From Pachypanchax playfairii (lineage: Eukaryota > Chordata > Actinopteri > Cyprinodontiformes > Aplocheilidae): a stretch of DNA of 64,000 nucleotides. Made by a program: the position numbers and the translations under genes. Within the stretch, counting starts at the first letter, position 1, and the number at the start of each line of letters is the position of its first letter. The notes beneath the pieces were generated by a model. That model did no database searches. It was not told the DNA's origin and saw nothing but the letters and a program-made list of their open reading frames with translations. Positions 24,701 through 37,000 of the stretch are shown one piece after another. Location of the stretch: the NCBI GenBank assembly GCA_006937955.1, contig SSNP01000006.1, positions 6,566,997-6,630,996 on the forward strand. Reading direction: 5' to 3'.

Positions 24701-27353
24701 TGGGGGGGGGATTTGATTGAAAGTTTTATAAAATAAACTCATAATCATGTTTTATATGTTTTATTTTATAATCTGATTAGCATGTTTCTTTTTACTTAAC
24801 CAAAATATATTGTTTTTACAGTTTTTCCCAACATTTCCCCCTGAAGAAAGCTGCAGGTGCAACCAAAATGTGTCAGGGAAAAAGATAAAACCAACAATAT
24901 TTTTTGTCTAAGTAAAAACAAACGAGCTCATCATAATCATGTCCATGAGTAGCATATAAACTCTTTATAAGAATTAAAATAAGGGGACTGTAAACTGTAT
25001 CTCAAGTCACGGATCCTTGTAACTTTGACCAAGAACTTTTGCAGTGAATCTGCATCATGTTTATTTTTAAACTGACGAAAGAAAAGTAATTTGGGCATTT
25101 ATCCCATTCAGATTTTTATAATAAGTACATGTACTTTCCACTATCTTTATTTTAAGGATTATATAGATTTTGTGTTTTTATACTAATGATTTATTCTAAA
25201 ATTTATGGTTACTGAAATCAGTCCTTGTTTAAAATTATCGTGTCAAGAAATTAATAATAATAAAAAACAAGCAAAAAATCTATTTTTTATTAGAAATTAG
25301 GAAAAATTAAACTGTTATGTCACCAAGTGAAGGAAATTCTTAAAGATAATTACTAAATATTAATTACTAAAACAGAGACCATCTCCTGCAGCAAAACTCG
25401 TCACATCAAACTTCTTTAATGAGCTTCATTTCAATGCCAAATATTAACTCAGCTGTGCTCAAATAATTAATCTCTGTGTGATGGTTGGGATTACAGACCA
25501 AATAATCCATCACCTGCACGGCAAAGAGAGGAACTGAAACCTTTCTGTCCATATAACTGGTTTTCACCTGGGAACTTTTACTTCAATGTGGAGAAATAAA
25601 TCAAGAACAGATGAAGTTTAATGGGACTAAAAGGCAAAACCAAAAGGGTTTTGATGACATTTTAACTTCGTTCAGGTGTACCACTGACCAGAATGCAGCA
25701 TAACTCTTTTATTAAGTCTTTGTCACATTTTTTGAAGCAATAATTTAAAACTAAAACAACTTTTAAACTTCTTATTTCTCCTGCGAGAAAAAAACAAATA
25801 CATGTGAAATTTGACACGTGTCACATGGTTTTGCCTGCAAGGATTCAGCATTTTCCCTCCCATATCACCTTTTTTTAGATTTTAGATTTTCTAGATTTCT
25901 GCTCTGAGTTTTATTAAAGAGGCCATTTCATACAAATTTCAGGACTTTGTGGTTATTTCTTAAATATTAACCAGTAATATGAAAGATTTTATATCTAAAA
26001 AACATCAGGAAACACTGATTAACAGACCTTTCAATCTGTCTGCATTAAAATTCGGGTGGTTCTGGCTCCTTCCGTCAGGCTGCTTCATCAGCAGCTCGTT
26101 CATATTCGTATTCGAATTTGCTGGACTCTGATTGGCTAACAAACTAGCCTATGAGGGCAAAGAATACTGTTTCCTGCCCCGCTGTGCATGACAACAGCAA
26201 ACGTTGTGTGTTCCTGTTTGCTACGTTATGCTACAGCGTTTAGCAGCAGCATGCTAGGTGTGGTTTCAATTGCAGAAACTGCCGAATACTAATGAACAAA
26301 GGAGTTGTGACGAAACAGATACAGGCCGTTCGGACTCGGGAGAACTCTGGTTTTATCGCCACCTGCGTAGTTTGAGAGATTAAAACTGTAAGAGAAGTTG
26401 TTGACCTGTTTTCACACCCACTATGAAGGTAAGAACACCTGTGGAGCTAAAATATTCAAAAGAAACCTCAGAAAAGCGTTTTTAATGGAATGGCTTCTTT
26501 AAGAGTATACAGTCAAAGAGTGAGTGATACAGGTTGACAGTAATCATGGTGACCCTCAACGAGCCAATGGCAGCAGCTTTTCTTATTTTAAAGGTGTGTA
26601 GGCATTTTGTCGAAGCTTAGATTATCACAAAAGTCAGTCACAAATGTAACTGGGTTTCATAGAAAGAATGTAATGTATAGTGGATTTTAAAGGGTGCAGC
26701 TGCATTTCAAAATTTCTTCCAAAATATTTTTGTTATCTAAATGTTGCTTTTGTTCTTGTTCCTGATATCTCTTTAAAAACATTGTAGTGCATGTTTTCAG
26801 CAAACTTTAATAATGAAGGAGGGAAAAAAAATAGTGTTCAGAAAGAAAATAGTCCCAACGTGAGAAAAGTAAAGGAGTAATAATTAGATACAAGAACCAG
26901 ACTTCAAGGAACAACATGTCTCTCCTTCACTCTAGGATTAAGACTTACCCCTGTGTCTTTGTTTGCACAGTGTAGGTGATATTAGGACTGGCATGTGGAC
27001 AATCCCACCGCAGGAGGCAACCTAAGTCCAGTGATTCCACAGCAGTGTAACAGACTAACCCAGTCGACCCTGGGAGGTTCGCACGAAACCAGGAAACAGA
27101 AATAGAACAGTCAAACTGTCGCTCGCTGACCCCTTAAGACCAATTGTCACAACTTTTCTGAGCTTTGAGAGCATGAAGGTCCAACATGTATAAAAAAATC
27201 AAAAATCAACAAAGTAAAATCATTAAAATATAATAACACCATCAAACCATCTTTCATCACAAAACAGTTTCAGGACTCACCCCCAATGAGCCGAATGATG
27301 ACGATAAACAGCCCAATTGGAGGTCTAAACCACGTCCCACCTTGTGTCCTCAT
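21749..27353 (-). CDS. Class II cytokine receptor (CRFB family), short cytoplasmic tail
   Basis: Single-pass receptor of the interferon/IL-10 receptor and tissue factor family. Exons in transcript order: 27353-27281, 27069-26949, 23842-23673, 23487-23309, 23163-23001, 22925-22801, 21865-21749. All have AG/GT borders, phases agree, and the open frame is 315 aa. Residues 1-24 form a signal peptide (core PIGLFIVIIRLIG). Two fibronectin-like domains follow. The first includes LLRWDCPHASPNITYTVQ and a WC...SC pair. The second starts near FSPPSVSVTLKDD and includes a CC pair and GKNYCAVANFSF. The membrane span is about 237-260. The tail is only 55 residues (QKLRRAEPTPENQ... to LTLHI). N-glycosylation sites include NIT and NFS. 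Domain layout recalls IFNGR1 and also tissue factor; I cannot decide. No long STAT-docking tail is present. Two MITE copies sit in intron 2. Confidence 0.86.
22160..22615. repeat. TATAG-type tandem repeat, split by a SINE
   Basis: Short units such as TAGTTATAGCTATG repeat irregularly at 22160-22209 and 22475-22615. The SINE at 22210-22474 interrupts them. It lies in the last intron of the receptor gene. Confidence 0.75.
22210..22474 (-). repeat. tRNA-derived SINE inside a tandem repeat
   Basis: Reverse-oriented copy of the 12114 family (tail GGTAAATGGTAAATGGCG on the plus strand, head ending in CCGCCCC-like sequence). TATAG-rich tandem repeat lies on both sides. Confidence 0.78.
23898..24455 (-). 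repeat. T2/Kolobok-like MITE family A
   Basis: Begins TTAAAGAGGCCCTTCCAT and ends ATGAAATGGCCTCTTTAA, with TTAA at both borders. It lies in intron 2 of the class II cytokine receptor gene, 55 bases beyond exon 3. About 558 bp. Confidence 0.85.
25914..26502 (+). repeat. T2/Kolobok-like MITE family A
   Basis: Begins TTAAAGAGGCCATTTCATAC and ends AATGGCTTCTTTAA, with TTAA borders. Second family A copy in the same receptor intron as 23898-24455 but in opposite orientation, so the two could pair. Confidence 0.85.
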
Positions 27354-27855
27354 GACAACTTTGTGACCTCTGGATCACGAGCGTGAGACCATGCTGAGAT
27401 TATCCAGATTGGACTGCAGAGCATTAGAGGTTTCCATGTTTCTCTTTAAAACAAAACACCTGTCAGGAGCTGTGGAGGAAGCGTGGGATCAAGCTGCAGG
27501 GAGGGATGATGGTGTGGAGAGAGCAGAAGGGTGTGAGGGGTGGAGAGGGAGGAGGACTCAAATAAAGGCTGGTGGTTTTGTGAGAGAGGATAGGCTGTGT
27601 GATCCACTTAAAGAGGAAGGTGTTAATGAGAGCGATTGAACCTACTGATTTGGTGTATTGCTCGTCCTGGTTTGAGCTAATTTCTCTATGTATTTAGTAA
27701 CTGTATCCTCGATCACAGAGAAAAAATATACAGCTACAAATAAATAAATTGCATCTTATTATACATCAAACGCTTTACTTCTAAACGTATACATATATTA
27801 TGATAAATAGTATTAGAATGAGTACTGATAGTGTAACACAATGATGTCTGAATCG

Positions 27856-28960
27856 CAGAGATGGGGGGACTCGAGTCCATGACTTGACTCGAGTCCGACT
27901 CGAGTTGCCAGATTTGTGACTTGTTTAATCAATAGCAGTAAAAGACTTGACTTTACTTTGACTTGCCATTCCTAACCTATTATTATTATCAATAACAATT
28001 ATTAACAAATAAGGGATTAGATCAACATTGCTTTATTGTGCGCGAGTGCTCCTGACCTGCAGAATAACAAACCTGGCAACCCCTCTACCACGCATCAGAG
28101 GACGGCCTGCTTGCACAGTGAATGAGAAGAGATGGAAGCCACTCCGACCGGCAATATACCGAAAATCATTCGTTTTGGCTACAAAAACTACACAGCAACA
28201 GAAAATAAAAGAGGAGCTACCTGCAAAATTTGCAATGTAAAAGTTTCGGATACCACAAGCACGACATCGAACTTCATACGACATGTTAGGACGGCGCATA
28301 AAGAAAGGTGAGTTACATGCTGCAAAATGAAGGAAACACCTTGACAGCTCCACGTGTTTGCATGACTGCAATAAAAGGAGATGCATTATTTTATATGACA
28401 TTATTACTAGACTAAAATCTGCCTCTCCCCTTCTATTCTTAAAGTAGGTTACAGTGGTGGATCTTAAATAGTGTATTACCATTAAAAAAAAAGAATGGGG
28501 GAGCAGGTGGAGCTGAAATGGTGTTTACAACAGAGGTGCATTGTGAGTGATCATTTGTGAGTACTTTGTAGGCAGTAATGGCGAGCTGTGCAGTAAATAC
28601 ATGAGTTTAAAATGTATATTATATGATCGTTTTCATTAATACCCAAAGTAAGCGCATTCTGTTACTGTTACTTTTCACATACAGTACATTAATCTTGTTT
28701 ACGTAATAAAAAGCTGTTTGAATATGAAATTCATTCATGTTGAGCTCATTTATTATCAGCTTACATTTAAAATTATCTTGACTCTGAAAAACAGGTTTGG
28801 TGAAATACATTTGGAAAAAAAAATTAATTTGATAATGACTTGACCTGTGACTTGACTTGCTTGACTTTAGCTATACTTGGACTTGACTTGCTTGATCCTC
28901 CTTACAGACGACTTGCGACTTACTTGAGACTTGCATGTATGGGACTTACTCCCATCTCTG
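27856..28960 (+). mobile_element. hAT element, non-autonomous, with BED-finger exon
   Basis: Bounded by perfect 8-bp duplications CTGAATCG (27848-27855, 28961-28968). Ends are CAGAGATGGGGGGACTCGAG and ...CTTACTCCCATCTCTG, inverted over the outer CAGAGATGGG. Inside, 28212-28308 reads ATCKICNVKVSDTT...NFIRHVRTAHKER, a BED zinc finger (C-X2-C, H-X4-H), followed by a splice-like gtgagt. The catalytic domain is absent, so the element keeps only the first transposase exon. It repeats ACTTGACT-type motifs near both ends. Confidence 0.88.
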
Positions 28961-29652
28961 CTGAATCGACAGGAGAGATAATGACACCTGCCCCTGATGA
29001 TGTGTTCAGGTACCATTGCAGGTCATCTAACAGTGAAGTGTCATCAGTGTGGGACGTGACCAGAGAACGTCAACTTCTATGTCTCTCTGTATCAACCTGC
29101 TGGGACACTCTTAAGCTCAGTAGACACTTCCATCAGAGAACTTCCTGTTTGAAGCTTCGAGGTTCTGTTGATCAGCTGTTTGGTCTCATGACGTGAACAG
29201 CAGGATGATGATGTTAATACTGATTGTACCAGTAGATTAATTGATCAAATCATGGATCAATTAATTTTGCTGTAAAGGTTCTTTTTTGAGAACAAGTTGT
29301 GTAAAAAGAAACAAACAATGTGACATGTTCATTCAGTAGTTTCGGGAAGGTCATGTTAAGGTCACATAAGGTTAACATGCATTTTAGGTTCATTTTGATA
29401 TTTTATACAAATGTTGAACATCCCAAACTTTATATGAGTCGTGTAAATTAACACATAAAACACATCTTTATGTGTTATTGTGGACATATTAGCATATTAG
29501 CAACATGTACTTATATGAATATAAACACCAGAGAAATGCAGTTTTGTTTATATTTCATACATATTAAAGGATAACTTAAATGTTACATGTTTTAGCATGC
29601 TAATAAAGCTAAATACATATGAAATGCCAGAATGCTGATATTTAATATCAGG

Positions 29653-30097
29653 TTAAAAACCCACTCTTATGAAAATCGTGTTTTTTGTGTTGTTAACATG
29701 TTTTTGTAGCATTTTTTTTTATAATAGAGGACGTGTCTGGAGAAAATTAAGCCTAAAATTGTACTTTTGAGTATTTCTGCTTTTAAATCGATGTGATTCA
29801 TTAATAATTTGAAAAATGTTGTTTGAAAAAGAATGTTTTAGTGACGTATGAAATGGATTGAGCGGGTTTATAGCGCTAGCATAAACAGAAATCTCTTAGC
29901 AATGGGGAAAGAGGCGGGGTTATACTCGACCAACGGTTCCGCCCACACAGAGATGAATTGCTAATGAGCTACCTCCAGTATGGAGAAACTATTTTATAGA
30001 AAAAAGCACAGGTTTTGGGTAAAAATGACAGTCGTAATTTAATGACCACCGAGAATGTTTTAAAATAACTCAAAATATGATCGGAGTGGGTCTTTAA
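29653..30097 (+). repeat. T2/Kolobok-like MITE family B
   Basis: Begins TTAAAAACCCACTCTTATG and ends GATCGGAGTGGGTCTTTAA, with TTAA at both borders, 445 bp. Shares its interior (GGCGGGG motif, GAATTGCTAATGAGCTAC) with 38972, 50456 and 59623. Confidence 0.8.
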
Positions 30098-30223
30098 AAA
30101 GATTATTTTTACCCTTTAGATGACGGACACATTTATCTCTGACTAATTGAATCTGTATCAACTACAGCTGAAAAAAAAAAAAAAAAAAAAAAACACCAGA
30201 AATCCATGAGTGCATTCTATCTT

Positions 30224-30229
30224 TTTATT
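30224..30229 (-). terminator. tesk1: tesk1 polyadenylation signal
   Basis: AATAAA on the minus strand about 800 bases after the tesk1 stop. An A-rich plus-strand run at 30170-30193 lies just beyond it (T-rich on the transcript strand). Confidence 0.55.
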
Positions 30230-30417
30230 CAATGCCATCTTTAAATAATAAGAATCTGTACATCTCTCAAGCAGGTCTTTATCACTCACGCCCAAATATG
30301 ATATCAACACTTTCTTTATTAACAATAACACAGTCGAAGTGCTAAACAGGCAACCAGAATGGCCAACAAGGATCATACAGCAACAAAAAAATAGTCATAA
30401 GAACGGTGTATAGCGCT

Positions 30418-30420
<3 letters not shown>

Positions 30421-30453
<33 letters not shown>
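30421..30453 (+). repeat. (CA)n microsatellite in the presumed tesk1 3' UTR
   Basis: About 16 CA units on the plus strand. Confidence 0.9.
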
Positions 30454-30458
<5 letters not shown>

Positions 30459-31020
30459 TCAGCATCATACACCTCTTGATAATTAAAGACGTTAAAGCAA
30501 AACTGCCTGTTTCATTCAGAAGCAGCACCGAACATCAAAAAAAAATCATTGCAACAGTATTAATACTAAGTTTAACAACATTCCTCGTTTATGCATCATC
30601 ATCATCTTCCATCAGAATCTTTACAGCTGTAAATGTACACGATCCAACTGACTCATCCTTAAACTGGAGCGTTCGCATGCTGGTCGATTCAGCACACGGT
30701 CCATCAGTCCAATCACAGACCGTGGCTGACGTCACAAGTACCGACGCCCTCAGTCCAGCAGAGGGCGACAACGGGGGCGTTCATGTCTCACGTCTCTCCT
30801 GAAGAAAGCCAAGTCTGAAACTGAACTCTGAACAGTGTTTTGATGACCCCGTGCAGACACACCTGTGCAACAACAACAACAACAACAGAAGGAGTCTGGT
30901 AAATAAGCTTGAGTATTGCTGCATTAAAATCTGTGCAAATTTTAAGAAGACCCGCTTAATTTCCAGGGAAGAGCTTTCGCCGTTTCAGCTTTTGCTCATT
31001 TGGTGTTGAGAAGACAGGAT

Positions 31021-34000
31021 TTATGTCTGCGCCCCGGGCAAGGCGAGTCCTGGTTCCAGGCCGGCGTCGGCGGCTGCGGGGGGAGACGAGGTCGGAAGGC
31101 TTTTGGGTCCGGAGCAAAGTAGGCCACGCGAGGCCGCGTGATCCCTGTTCAAGTTCTTGTAGGGGTTTCTGCGTGGTGGAGTTCTGAGACACACGGAGGG
31201 GAAACGGAGGCCAGCCAGGCAGCAGCCGGGACAGGAGACCACCTCCTCCTGGTCCAGAGAGTGTCCGCTGCCGGAACCGAAGGGAGACGAACCGGCTGGG
31301 TCGCTGGGAGGGGTGTGGTAGCCGTTGTTGTTGGTCGAATGAGTGTTGGCGGCATCGCTCCAGTCGAGCGGTCGATTCACGACCTCGCTGTGATTGTCCA
31401 GACTGGAGAGCGGTGGCAGGCACGGAGGCCCGTTGGAGATGGCCGACCCCCATCCGTTTGACAAGGGAGGGGCGGGAGGCTGGAAGGGAGTCGAGTGGGA
31501 CGGAGGAGGAGGCTGTTTGGAGTAAGGAGACGAGGTGATATCCTGTGAATCCGGGGAGCTAGTGCAGTCCATGGGCTCCTCCTCCGCCTCCTTCTGCTCG
31601 GGATTCAGCAGGTTCATCGACACGGGTTCGAGAGACAACGGAAGACCCGAATCACCCGTCAGACAAGTCTCCCTTTCACCTCCTAACAAACTGTCCTCCT
31701 CGCTCAGTCTTATCCCGTCGATTCCATTGTCCGTCTCGGACGTTGACTCCTCCTCAGTGAGCACAGTGTTCGGCGCCGACGTGAGGTGCGGCGGCGGGGT
31801 ACAAGGCAGCGAGTGGCAGCGCCTGTGTCTTCTGGGAACGTCAGCAGAGTCGGCTTCAGATCCCGGAACATCGCCGCAGTCCGGTGGAGGGGGCAGAGTG
31901 AAAGTCAAGGAGATGACCGACTTGCTGGGAGTGTCGAAAAGCTTGATCTTCCCGCCTTTGAGGTCCTCCCTCTGGGAGAAAGGGTTGATGCGAGCAGGAG
32001 GAGCCAAGGTGACACAGGAGGGCGTGTCCGGAGGATGCAGCATGTCGGACTTGCTGCGGGAGAGTCTGGGATCAGACATCAGGCTGAGGGACTGCCGTCG
32101 CAGAGGCCCAACAGCTGGAGAAGTAGCTTTAAGAGAAAAACCAAACCAGTGTTAACGTACAGAGTCACAGCGAACATCATTTCAACCCTGAAGTGTCTGA
32201 GAAACATCCCACCGTTAACCGCAGGCTCGTCCCTCTGCTTTCTCTCAGCTTTTCTCTTCTCCAGCTCCGCCACAATTTGGGAGAATGACGGACGGAGTTT
32301 CGCGTTCATCTGACAGGAAGGAAAAACACGATCGATGAGATCACAGCTGACTGAACATGATGCAACATCTGTTAGCTTCAGAGTTTTTAAAGCAGAACTA
32401 AGTAAGTTTTGCTCTCGCTCTCCCCCTACTGGTCCCCTGTGAAAGCTCACTGTCGTAACGTTCCCCCGCCGTCGCCGCAGACCCCCCCCCTCACCCCCCA
32501 TCCCCTCCACCCCGCCGCCGCCCCCCCAACAACGCAGAGAACGCTTTTGCAAGAAGAAAGAAAAACAAAACCAAGAAAATGTCTCGACAGGTGAGTATTA
32601 TTGTCATCTTTGCGCTCCTAAGGGTGGCGTTGCTAACAACGGCAAGGGCTTCATGCTTGTATTTATGTACGTGAGTGTGAGTGCCGTAAAGCAGTTTGTT
32701 CTCGTGAGATTAGTCGGGTCCGATCCACTGAAAGTTGCAAGTGCTGCTTTCAGGACACAGACCCCGGAGGGAGGAGAGGGACCCACGAATCACCCCGCCA
32801 AGTCCTTGTTTACCCCCACAGGGACTCTAGAAAACATTTATTGAGGTGAAAAAACTTACTTAGTTCTGCTTTAAATGATCCAGAAAGACAGAGATACAAA
32901 TCACCAGCGACCGCTTCCTCCTTCAGATTTTATACCTTAAGGATTTCCTTCATGATACAAAAAGTTGTTGCTGATATTACGGACCAATAAAAATTTTTCT
33001 GTACAGTTTTGTTGCATAATCCAAGTCACATGTTTTGCATTTTTCCAGCTGGTTTGAATAAGCGAAACATTGAAAACGCTTCCAAAGTGTAAGAGGGAAA
33101 TCGTTCAGACTCGAGTAAATTTCCCTCTTCTTGAAACCAAATCCTGGATCTTTCTCTTTACGTTAGTCCACAGTAGGAGGGTTTCAACACTGAACTGCTC
33201 ACGGCTTGTGTCGGTCACATACTTTTACACTAAAATACGCAAAGTAGGATTAAATCTGTTCTGTCGCTTTTTGAGATTTGAAGGTTACGCAATTTAAATG
33301 AGCAGCAAACGATACAGATGTGACAGAGACAAGGGTCCATTGCAGCGTTAATTTTGTTGACTAAAATATTTCGTCATAATTTTAGTCACGAATATATTTT
33401 TGCAGACGAAAACGAGAACTAAAATAGACGGCCCTATTTGAGACGATTATTATGACTAAAATTGTGTTGATTTTCGTTGACAAATAAAAGACGAGAAGAA
33501 AATAGACAGCGACGAAATCCAATCAGAGGAAAAGAAAGATGCAGAGAGGAATCAGTCAAAAAGCTAACAGCTGGGGCTGCTGTGAAAAGAACCAATCAGA
33601 GCTCGGCTTATTGAGCGGTGAGCAGAGGCTTCTGTAGTTGTTTGAGATTTTTTTACATTTTTTTATTGAAAATTGCAACATACAAAATACAAACTCTCGT
33701 AGAGGATATGTACAATTCAAGTCAGTTACACATCAATGTAAAACCAAACAATAAAATAAAAACCAAAAAGAAAAGAGGGGATGTATAAGACATGAGCAAT
33801 TAAATTGGCCATCTAGTAAATACAAATATTAGAACAGAAGGTTATGAGCAAAGTCTTGACAAATTTTCAAAGCTTTTTTGTTATTTTCCAATTTCTTGAT
33901 GTATGTGAAAAAATACTTAAATTCGTTCATGAAGCCGGTAAATGTAGGTTTAGAGTTTCTCCATTTTGCACAATGACTGTGATATTTGCCCAACAACAAA

Positions 34001-37000
34001 ATGATATTTATAATATCAGAAACAGATTTCTCTAGCTCGTCCAAGAAAAAAAAGTATGTGATACAACTCAAAGTGTGGAATATTATTGATTTTAAGTGAT
34101 ATCCAATTTTTCACATCCATCCAGAAACTATTTGAAATGGGGCAGAGAAAAAATAAATGATTAAGCGTTTCGTCATGTTCTTTACAGAAAGAGCATTTAT
34201 CTACCTCGAATTTAAATCTCTTTTTCAGAAATTCCGCCACAGGATATATTTTGTTTATAATTTTGAAATGAGTCTCCTTAACTTTAGGCATAATTGGCCA
34301 TTTAATAAATCTAGAATATGCTTTGTTTAATGTCACCGAATTAACCAAACTAGTATTTCGCCATATTGTTCTCTTGCAGTATTACTAATAAATTTATTAC
34401 AACATTTTTTTCCAGTCAAATCACATCCTTCTAACATAAGATTAGGTAAAACTGATGTAGACCTATTATAAAATAAAATGTTCTGGATAAGGTTTAATAA
34501 AGCTGTGGGAATTACGCTACACATTTTGCTGAATTCCCTTAGAGAACAATTTAAGCTGTATTTTTCTATAAATTCTGTGTAATTTAGCAGGTTACCTTCA
34601 CTATTCATTAAGTCAGTTACAAATGTAATTCCTTTGTCAAACCAATTACTTTTAAAGACAGATTTTTTGCTTATTGTTATAACTCTATTGTTCCATAAGA
34701 TTGTAGTTGTTTGAGATGCTCCCGGGAAGACGCCAGATGAAGTGTGGAATGGTAAGAAAATGTCCATATTGCAGTTGTTAAATTAATACTTCAGAAAATA
34801 TACTTATTTTAGTCGACTAAAACTGCCACATATTTTCGTCGACTAAAATAAAAACTAGTTTAGTGACTAAAATTGAAAAGAATTTTAGTCACAAGACTAT
34901 GACTAAAACTAAATGAAAATTTCTTGCCAAAATTAACACTGGTCAGGTGGATTGAAAAACCCATCATGATTCAAACGATTGTTACTTACGTTACAGCATG
35001 AAATGGCCAAATCCAGGAAGTTGGGCGGACAGTCTCCCACCATCTGCCGGAAAGCCTCGACATCCAGACCAAAATCCTGAATGAAAGCACAACAAAATCT
35101 AAATTATACATCCGCTTTAAAAACAATTAAGACTTTCTATTAAAAAAAAAAAAAAAAAAAGATTGAACTTTTCTTTTTAATTTCTACAGAATATAAGAGG
35201 TTCATCCAAATTCTAGCGCTAACTGCTATACTGTCTAACAGCCACCAGGGGGAGTCCAAATCACATGACAGGAGTTTGATATAAAAGGAATGTCCTAAAA
35301 CACTTCCACACAATCACCAAATATAACTTATTATTCTGTGTTGTGCTGCAGAAACTAAGGAATGGTGCAATAAACATCTAAATAAATGAAATAATAAAAT
35401 AAAATGTACACTTTGCCTTGGTTCAGATCTGAACCCAGATCAGTTCAGTTTAAACGGTTTTTTTTGTTTTTCACTGTTTTTAAATAATTAGGTCATTATT
35501 TTCCAGCTTTTCTTGCTTTTGCAGTGACATGTACAGTATGTTTGTGTTTTGGTTTTCTTTAGGTGGACTGTTGATCTGAAGCGTCTCCACAGTTAGAACA
35601 ACCTTTAACACACCTGTCAGCTCTAAACTAGGGATGTCCAGATCCGATCACGTGATCAGAAATCGGGCTCGATCACATGGTTTCAGACTCGATCAGAATC
35701 GGACGTTAAGTCCCGATCAGGACTCGGACATATAAAGTCCAAAAGTGAAGAATTTATATGACTTGATTGTTCAAGTTACCTCACAGACGTGCTCTGTTTG
35801 TTAACAGAGTGATTAAATGTTAAAATAGGGGGAATAAAATAAAAATAAAAAACATCCTGGATCTGTTTATTTGCTCTTTTTTAATATATGATAAAAAGTA
35901 TTGGATCTCGGTATCGGTAGATACTCAACATCAAATGACCCGGACTTTGACTCGAGGGCAAAAAAAACCTGTTCGGGACATCCCTAGTTTAAACTGAAAA
36001 CTTTATCTGTATTTTCATTTTCTCTCTGTTGCGATAAGTCCATCATCTTCCTGTTTGTCTGAGATAACAAGCGCAGAAACGATTTGAAAGTCATCGGTCG
36101 ATTTCTCTTGTTTTCAAATTAGCCCAGTTGTGATGCAACAGTTCCTTCAAAATAAAGCAATCATGACCCTCATGGTTGCAAAACAGAGTGTTTCATATCC
36201 GGACCGAGAAGAAATATCTTTTAAACAACATGAATTCTTTTAAATGTTTTGTTATCTCAGACACCATCGTTTTCAAGTCAAGTCTGAGCAAAAAAACAAA
36301 ACAAAACCCAGAAGAACTTGTTTTCAGGTGACATGCATAAGACAGTAAGTTTGTGACTGATGCTGTTCCAGTGGATCAGCGGTACCTCGGTGCGTGGCAG
36401 GATGTCTGGATCAGCCTGTATCCTCGCAATGATCTCACACAAGATGATCCCGTATGCAAACACGTCCACCTGCGGAAACAGAGCGAGATACAGCGATCAG
36501 GCAAAGATGCAAAAAACAAACCACTGGTGTGATCAAAGCAACAGGAAAACGTTTAGATTTCCCTTTCTGGAGGTTCTCAATATGATCTATTTCAGTTTGA
36601 GAAAATAAAAACTGAAAATTAATCTAATTTTCTTTGCAAATCACTGAAATTTGCAGGTAAGTATTTTATAGTTTTATAATATTTCCTTCTTACTTAATTA
36701 TTTAGCCCATTTAATCCTACATACTAATATAATCTAAATTTTTGTACATTTAATACATCTTTTCAACGGGACTCTGCAAAGGAAATTTTAAAATTTGCAT
36801 TTAAACTCCTATAATTGGTCAGAATTTCCACCAAGTTCTCTAAAAACAGCTTTCAACTCTGATCAAGATCCACACTCGTTACATAACATCTGTTAGCTGT
36901 TGCTGTTATAAAGGGTTTATTAAATATTTATTGTTTTACATCATCGCATAGTTCATTAGTTTATATGTCACACCCACAGTGGACTTTGAACTCTTGCAAC

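Larger units (their letters stand above)
30200..31020 (-). other. tesk1: tesk1 3' UTR (inferred)
   Basis: Follows the TAA at 31021-31023 and runs to a minus-strand AATAAA at 30224-30229. It contains a (CAA)n tract near 30871-30891 and a (CA)n tract at 30421-30453. The extent is inferred from the poly(A) signal only. Confidence 0.55.

Noticed and set aside
28033..28482. 149-aa minus-strand frame
   Set aside because: Antisense to the BED-finger exon of the hAT element; no recognisable domain on that strand.
31535..32313. Plus-strand frames of 206 and 175 aa
   Set aside because: Antisense shadows of the proline/serine-rich last tesk1 exon and the kinase exon before it.
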